From the NCBI GenBank assembly GCA_025350775.1, contig JANXXF010000045.1:1-10879 (forward strand): a stretch of 10,879 nt of DNA, written 5' to 3'. Positions 8,104 to 10,879 of this stretch are shown piece by piece (the stretch's first letter is position 1; the number at the start of each line of letters is the position of its first letter). The stretch is from Actinomycetes bacterium. Its GTDB lineage: Bacteria > Actinomycetota > Thermoleophilia > Gaiellales > Gaiellaceae. Made by a program: the position numbers and the translations under genes. The notes below the pieces were generated by a model. The model saw only the letters and a list, made by a program, of their open reading frames with translations. It made no database searches and was not told the origin of the DNA.

Positions 8104-9273
8104 ATGACCCGCGTGTGCGTGATTGTTCTCGATGCCGTCGGCGTCGGCGCCCTGCCAGACGCCGCCGACTACGGCGACGAGGGCTCGGACACGCTCGGCA
8201 ACGTCGCGCGCGCCGTTGGCGGACTCGACCTGCCGATGATGGAGGCGCTCGGCCTCGGCAACGTCGAGCAGCTCGTTGGCTGCCCGCCGCAGCCGGGCGC
8301 GCCCGCCGTCGCCGGCCGGCTGCTGGCCCGCTCGAAGGGCAAGGACACGACGACCGGTCACTGGGAGCTGATGGGCATCGTCAACCCCGTCGCGTTTCCG
8401 ACGTATCCGTTCGGCTTCCCGGACGACGTCATCGACCCGTTCGCGAACCGCACCGGCCGCGGCGTGCTCGGCAACACTCCTGCCTCGGGCACCGACATCA
8501 TCCAGGCGCTCGGCGACGAGCATCGCAAGACGGGCAAGTGGATCGTCTACACGTCGGCCGACTCGGTGTTTCAGATCGCTGCGCACGAGGACATCGTGCC
8601 GCTGGAGGAGCTGTACGAGGGCTGCCGTATCGCCCGCGAGCTGCTCGTCGGCAAGCATGCCGTCGGCCGGGTCATCGCGCGGCCGTTCAAGGGCTCGACC
8701 GGCTCGTACGAGCGCACCACCAACCGCCACGACTTCTCGCTCGTGCCGCCGCGTCCGAATCACCTGTCACGCAGCCGCGACGCGGGCCACCGGGTCTACG
8801 GCGTCGGCAAGATCTCGGACATCTTCGCGGGCAGCGATGTCGACGAGTCGTTCCCCACGAAGTCGAACGTCGAGGGCATTGTCACCATCGAGCGGCTGCT
8901 GCGCGAGGTCGATGCCGGCCTGATCTTCGCCAACCTCGTCGAGACGGACATGCTCTGGGGACATCGCAACGACCCCGTCAATTTCCACCGCTGCCTGCAG
9001 GACTTCGACCGGCGTCTCCCCGACATCCTCGACGCGCTGCGGCCCGGCGACCTGCTCGTGATCACGTCCGACCACGGCTGCGATCCGACGACGCCATCCA
9101 CCGACCACTCGCGCGAGCACGGGCTGCTGCTCGCCTACGTCGAGGGGCGCAATGCTGCCGGCAAGATCCACATGGGCGAGTTCGCCGACGTCGGCGCGAC
9201 GGTGAGCGCCTGGCTCGGCGGCACCGCGGCACCGGGCAAGGCCCTGCCCGGCACGCCGATCGTCACGGCGTAG
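8104..9273 (+). CDS. deoB: Phosphopentomutase
   Basis: This alkaline-phosphatase-superfamily enzyme interconverts (deoxy)ribose-1-phosphate and (deoxy)ribose-5-phosphate, connecting nucleoside phosphorolysis to central carbon metabolism. The 389 residues match the bacterial DeoB length. Visible features are the metal-binding N-terminus VLDAVGVGALPDA with Asp10, the nucleophile segment KDTTTGHWE at 80-88, and, in the cap domain, a segment near 200 rich in Arg and Thr (GSYERTTNRHDF). The second metal half follows, with Asp282 and His287 in TDMLWGHRND, Asp323-His324 in SDHGCDPTTPS, and His335 in DHSREH. ATG at 8104 begins directly at the first conserved strand (TRVCVIVLDA). It works in the same pathway as the pyrimidine nucleoside phosphorylase at the end of the window. 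Its 3' end overlaps the convergent MFS gene by 11 bases. Confidence 0.97.
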   Translation: MTRVCVIVLDAVGVGALPDAADYGDEGSDTLGNVARAVGGLDLPMMEALGLGNVEQLVGCPPQPGAPAVAGRLLARSKGKDTTTGHWELMGIVNPVAFPTYPFGFPDDVIDPFANRTGRGVLGNTPASGTDIIQALGDEHRKTGKWIVYTSADSVFQIAAHEDIVPLEELYEGCRIARELLVGKHAVGRVIARPFKGSTGSYERTTNRHDFSLVPPRPNHLSRSRDAGHRVYGVGKISDIFAGSDVDESFPTKSNVEGIVTIERLLREVDAGLIFANLVETDMLWGHRNDPVNFHRCLQDFDRRLPDILDALRPGDLLVITSDHGCDPTTPSTDHSREHGLLLAYVEGRNAAGKIHMGEFADVGATVSAWLGGTAAPGKALPGTPIVTA

Positions 9274-10447
9274 CGGCCACCTCGGCCCGTCGCGCCAGCA
9301 CGCGCGGCCCGACGAGCGTGAGCATCAGCACGCCGACGGCAGTGATCGCCCACATCGTCGCGTAGCCCGGACCGTCGATCAGCACCCCCGCGGCGGCGCT
9401 GCCGGCCGCGCCACCGACGTTGAGCGAGAACGAGAAGAGCGACAGCCCCGTACCGCGTGCCTCCGGCGCGATCTCGGTGGCGGTGGTCTGCAGGGTGGCG
9501 TGCGCCGAGGTGAAGCCGATACCGAACAGCGCCGCAGCGATCGCGAACCAGAGCGGCCAGATCCCGCCGATGTGGCCGAGCGTGGCGACCATCACGGTGC
9601 CCACGCCGTACACCGTCGCGCCACGCACGAAGCGCTGGCGCTCTCTGCCACTGCCCGTGCGGCGGCCCTGGAGCCGAGCCGTCGCGACCGAGGCGAAGCC
9701 CATCACGCCGAGCAGCAGGCCGGCCACCACGTAGCTCGAGCCGCGCTCGTCCACGATCAGCGCGCCGAGGTAGGCGCTCGCGCCCCAGAACAGGGCTCCT
9801 TCGAGCACGCAGACGGCGTAGAACGCCGGTGCCCGTGCGACGATTTCGGTGTAGCCGCGCAGATGGCTGCGCCGCGGCCCGGGGCTCGGCGCGTCGACGC
9901 CCGCCCGCTGGAACAGCAGTGCCGGCACCGCCGCGCCCACGGCGAGCACGATGAAGACGCTGCGCCACGACGCCACCTGGGCGAGCAGACCGCCCAGCAC
10001 CTGGCTGATCGCAACTCCTGCCACGAGTGACGAGAGGAAGAGCGAGATCGCCTGCTGGCGGCGCTCGTACGCGATCGTGTCGCCGAGGTAGGCCAGGGCC
10101 ATCGGCACCACGGCGGCACCGCTGACGCCGGTGATCGCCCGCATCGCAACCAGGCTCGGGAGGTCGGGCATGGCCGCACAGAGGCCGGTACCGACGGTGA
10201 AGACGACGAGCGTGTAGCGGATGACGCGCACCTTGCCGAGGCGGTCGCCGAAGGGGCCGTAGGCGAGCTGGAACACGGCGTAGGCGGCCAGGTACGAGGT
10301 TGCGATCAGGCCCGCAGTGCCGGTCGTCGTACCGAAGTCGCGGGCGATCGCGGGCAGGATCGGGGTGACGACACGGGCGTCCGCGACGATCAGGAAGCCG
10401 GCCAGGCAGAGCAGCCAGAGGGGCGCGGGGGAGCCTCGACGGAGCAC
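9263..10447 (-). CDS. Major facilitator superfamily transporter, DHA1-like
   Basis: A 394-residue integral membrane protein with about twelve hydrophobic helices, the usual MFS size and plan. Helix 1 (about 9-31) contains Asp23 in VADARVVTPILP, as in proton-coupled drug-efflux members. Motif A lies between helices 2 and 3 (GPFGDRLGKVRV, 64-75). A charged central loop at about 185-205 separates the two halves, and a degenerate second motif A (LQGRRTGSGRERQ) is seen in the C-terminal half. The most likely activity is proton-driven export or uptake of a small molecule; the substrate cannot be read from sequence. It lies between deoB and the nucleoside phosphorylase but on the opposite strand, so a nucleoside role is possible yet unsupported. 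The GTG start is six bases after a GATACT box, consistent with a leaderless message. The gene ends inside deoB. Confidence 0.9.
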   Translation of the reverse strand: MLRRGSPAPLWLLCLAGFLIVADARVVTPILPAIARDFGTTTGTAGLIATSYLAAYAVFQLAYGPFGDRLGKVRVIRYTLVVFTVGTGLCAAMPDLPSLVAMRAITGVSGAAVVPMALAYLGDTIAYERRQQAISLFLSSLVAGVAISQVLGGLLAQVASWRSVFIVLAVGAAVPALLFQRAGVDAPSPGPRRSHLRGYTEIVARAPAFYAVCVLEGALFWGASAYLGALIVDERGSSYVVAGLLLGVMGFASVATARLQGRRTGSGRERQRFVRGATVYGVGTVMVATLGHIGGIWPLWFAIAAALFGIGFTSAHATLQTTATEIAPEARGTGLSLFSFSLNVGGAAGSAAAGVLIDGPGYATMWAITAVGVLMLTLVGPRVLARRAEVAATP

Positions 10448-10453
10448 CGGGCC

Positions 10454-10459
10454 AGTATC
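10454..10459 (-). promoter_or_regulatory. Weak putative -10 box for the MFS gene
   Basis: On the - strand GATACT (four of six matches to TATAAT) is followed by six bases and the GTG at 10447, the same leaderless spacing as at deoB. No -35 element was recognised. Confidence 0.25.
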
Positions 10460-10472
10460 CCCGCGTGCGGGG
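10459..10472. repeat. Perfect 6-bp inverted repeat in divergent intergenic region
   Basis: CCCCGC-GT-GCGGGG is a perfect six-base inverted repeat with a two-base centre in the 53 bases between the MFS and phosphorylase starts. It could be an operator for one or both genes. The two-base centre is too short for a good RNA hairpin loop, and in GC-rich DNA such a repeat may be chance. Confidence 0.3.
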
Positions 10473-10487
10473 TGAGGCTGCGGCAGT

Positions 10488-10493
10488 CACAAT
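10488..10493 (+). promoter_or_regulatory. Weak putative -10 box for the nucleoside phosphorylase gene
   Basis: CACAAT ends seven bases before the GTG at 10501 and is the most AT-rich part of this short interval. It resembles the other start-proximal boxes in the window, but matches TATAAT only moderately, and no -35 was found. Confidence 0.25.
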
Positions 10494-10500
10494 CCCCGGT

Positions 10501-10879
10501 GTGATCAGGACGGTCGAGCTCATCGAGCGCAAGCGGGACGGCGAGGAGCTCGGCAGCGAGGAGCTCTCCGAGCTGATCCTCAGCTACGCGCGCGGCGAGG
10601 TGCCCGACTACCAGATGGCCGCGTTCCTGATGGCCGTGTACTTCCAGGGAATGTCCCCGCGTGAGACCTTCGCGCTGACCGCTGCGATGGTGCGCAGCGG
10701 CGATACGCTCGACCTCCACGCTGCGCTCGGCCGCAAGGCGGTCGACAAGCACTCGACCGGTGGGGTGGGGGACAAGACCACGCTCGCTGTCGGCCCGATC
10801 GTCGCCGCCTGCGGCGTCCCCATCGGCAAGATGAGCGGCCGCGGCCTCGGCCACACCGGCGGCACGCTCGACAAGCTCG
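10501..10879 (+). CDS. deoA: Pyrimidine nucleoside phosphorylase / thymidine phosphorylase (3' partial)
   Basis: The first 126 residues of a family that splits thymidine, deoxyuridine or uridine with phosphate into base and (deoxy)ribose-1-phosphate, the substrate of DeoB. The N-terminal all-alpha domain begins MIRTVELIERKRDGEEL and contains the typical PDYQMAAFLMAVYFQGMS. The phosphate-binding segment DKHSTGGVGDK (from Asp82, with Lys83, His84, Ser85, Thr86) and the following KMSGRGLGHTGGTLDKL are nearly invariant in the family. The GTG at 10501 starts exactly at the conserved N-terminus. The window ends mid-gene, so it cannot be told whether this is a DeoA or a broader-specificity Pdp enzyme; the symbol is the more generic choice. 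No defect is visible in the part present. Confidence 0.93.
   Translation, partial: MIRTVELIERKRDGEELGSEELSELILSYARGEVPDYQMAAFLMAVYFQGMSPRETFALTAAMVRSGDTLDLHAALGRKAVDKHSTGGVGDKTTLAVGPIVAACGVPIGKMSGRGLGHTGGTLDKL

Noticed and set aside
10459..10472. Inverted repeat as a transcription terminator
   Set aside because: Only two bases between the arms, no T-run after it, and it lies upstream of two divergent starts rather than after a gene.
9135..10532. 465-codon - strand frame overlapping the MFS gene
   Set aside because: Arg-rich shadow; the 9263-10447 frame has the twelve-helix pattern and motif A.

Overview
This is a high-GC, gene-dense stretch of bacterial chromosome. Gene content and order, frequent GTG starts, 4-base stop/start overlaps and scarce Shine-Dalgarno sequences suggest an actinobacterium, perhaps of the Thermoleophilia (Solirubrobacterales or Gaiellales). 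The lineage is inferred; no rRNA or other taxonomic marker is present. I see no tRNA, rRNA, CRISPR array, insertion sequence or prophage gene, and no gene-free stretch longer than about 55 bases.

Region 1 (2-7374, + strand) is one very tight run of seven genes: a GT2 glycosyltransferase fused to a short MraY/WecA-like membrane domain (5' end cut off by the window), CTP synthase (pyrG), a small cupin, an M20/peptidase-T-like metallopeptidase, a DUF3866 protein, a Nudix hydrolase of ADP-ribose pyrophosphatase type, and alanine dehydrogenase (ald). Adjacent genes overlap by 4 bases, abut, or are 6 bases apart, so a single translationally coupled transcript is likely. pyrG followed by a Nudix gene recalls the mycobacterial steA-mctB-pyrG-Nudix order, and DUF3866 beside a Nudix gene recalls Firmicute clusters that also contain deoB and a pyrimidine nucleoside phosphorylase. 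The window looks like a mixture of those two ancestral neighbourhoods (recalled from memory, not searched).

Region 2 (7371-8086, - strand) holds a GNAT acetyltransferase that meets ald tail to tail at a shared CTAG, and upstream of it a 58-residue single-pass membrane protein with a GTG start, easily missed.

Region 3 (8104-10879) holds nucleoside salvage genes: deoB (phosphopentomutase, +) and the start of a pyrimidine nucleoside phosphorylase (deoA/pdp, +, cut off by the window). Between them lies an MFS transporter on the - strand. Together the two enzymes would carry pyrimidine deoxyribonucleosides to deoxyribose-5-phosphate, while PyrG supplies CTP.

The most interesting points are the GT2-MraY-like fusion, the coupled uncharacterised cluster around DUF3866, a CTG start deduced for the peptidase, a GNAT gene without a canonical start that keeps its N-terminus, and a 17-base divergent interval whose single TAGGATA box reads as a -10 element on both strands, at leaderless spacing to both start codons.
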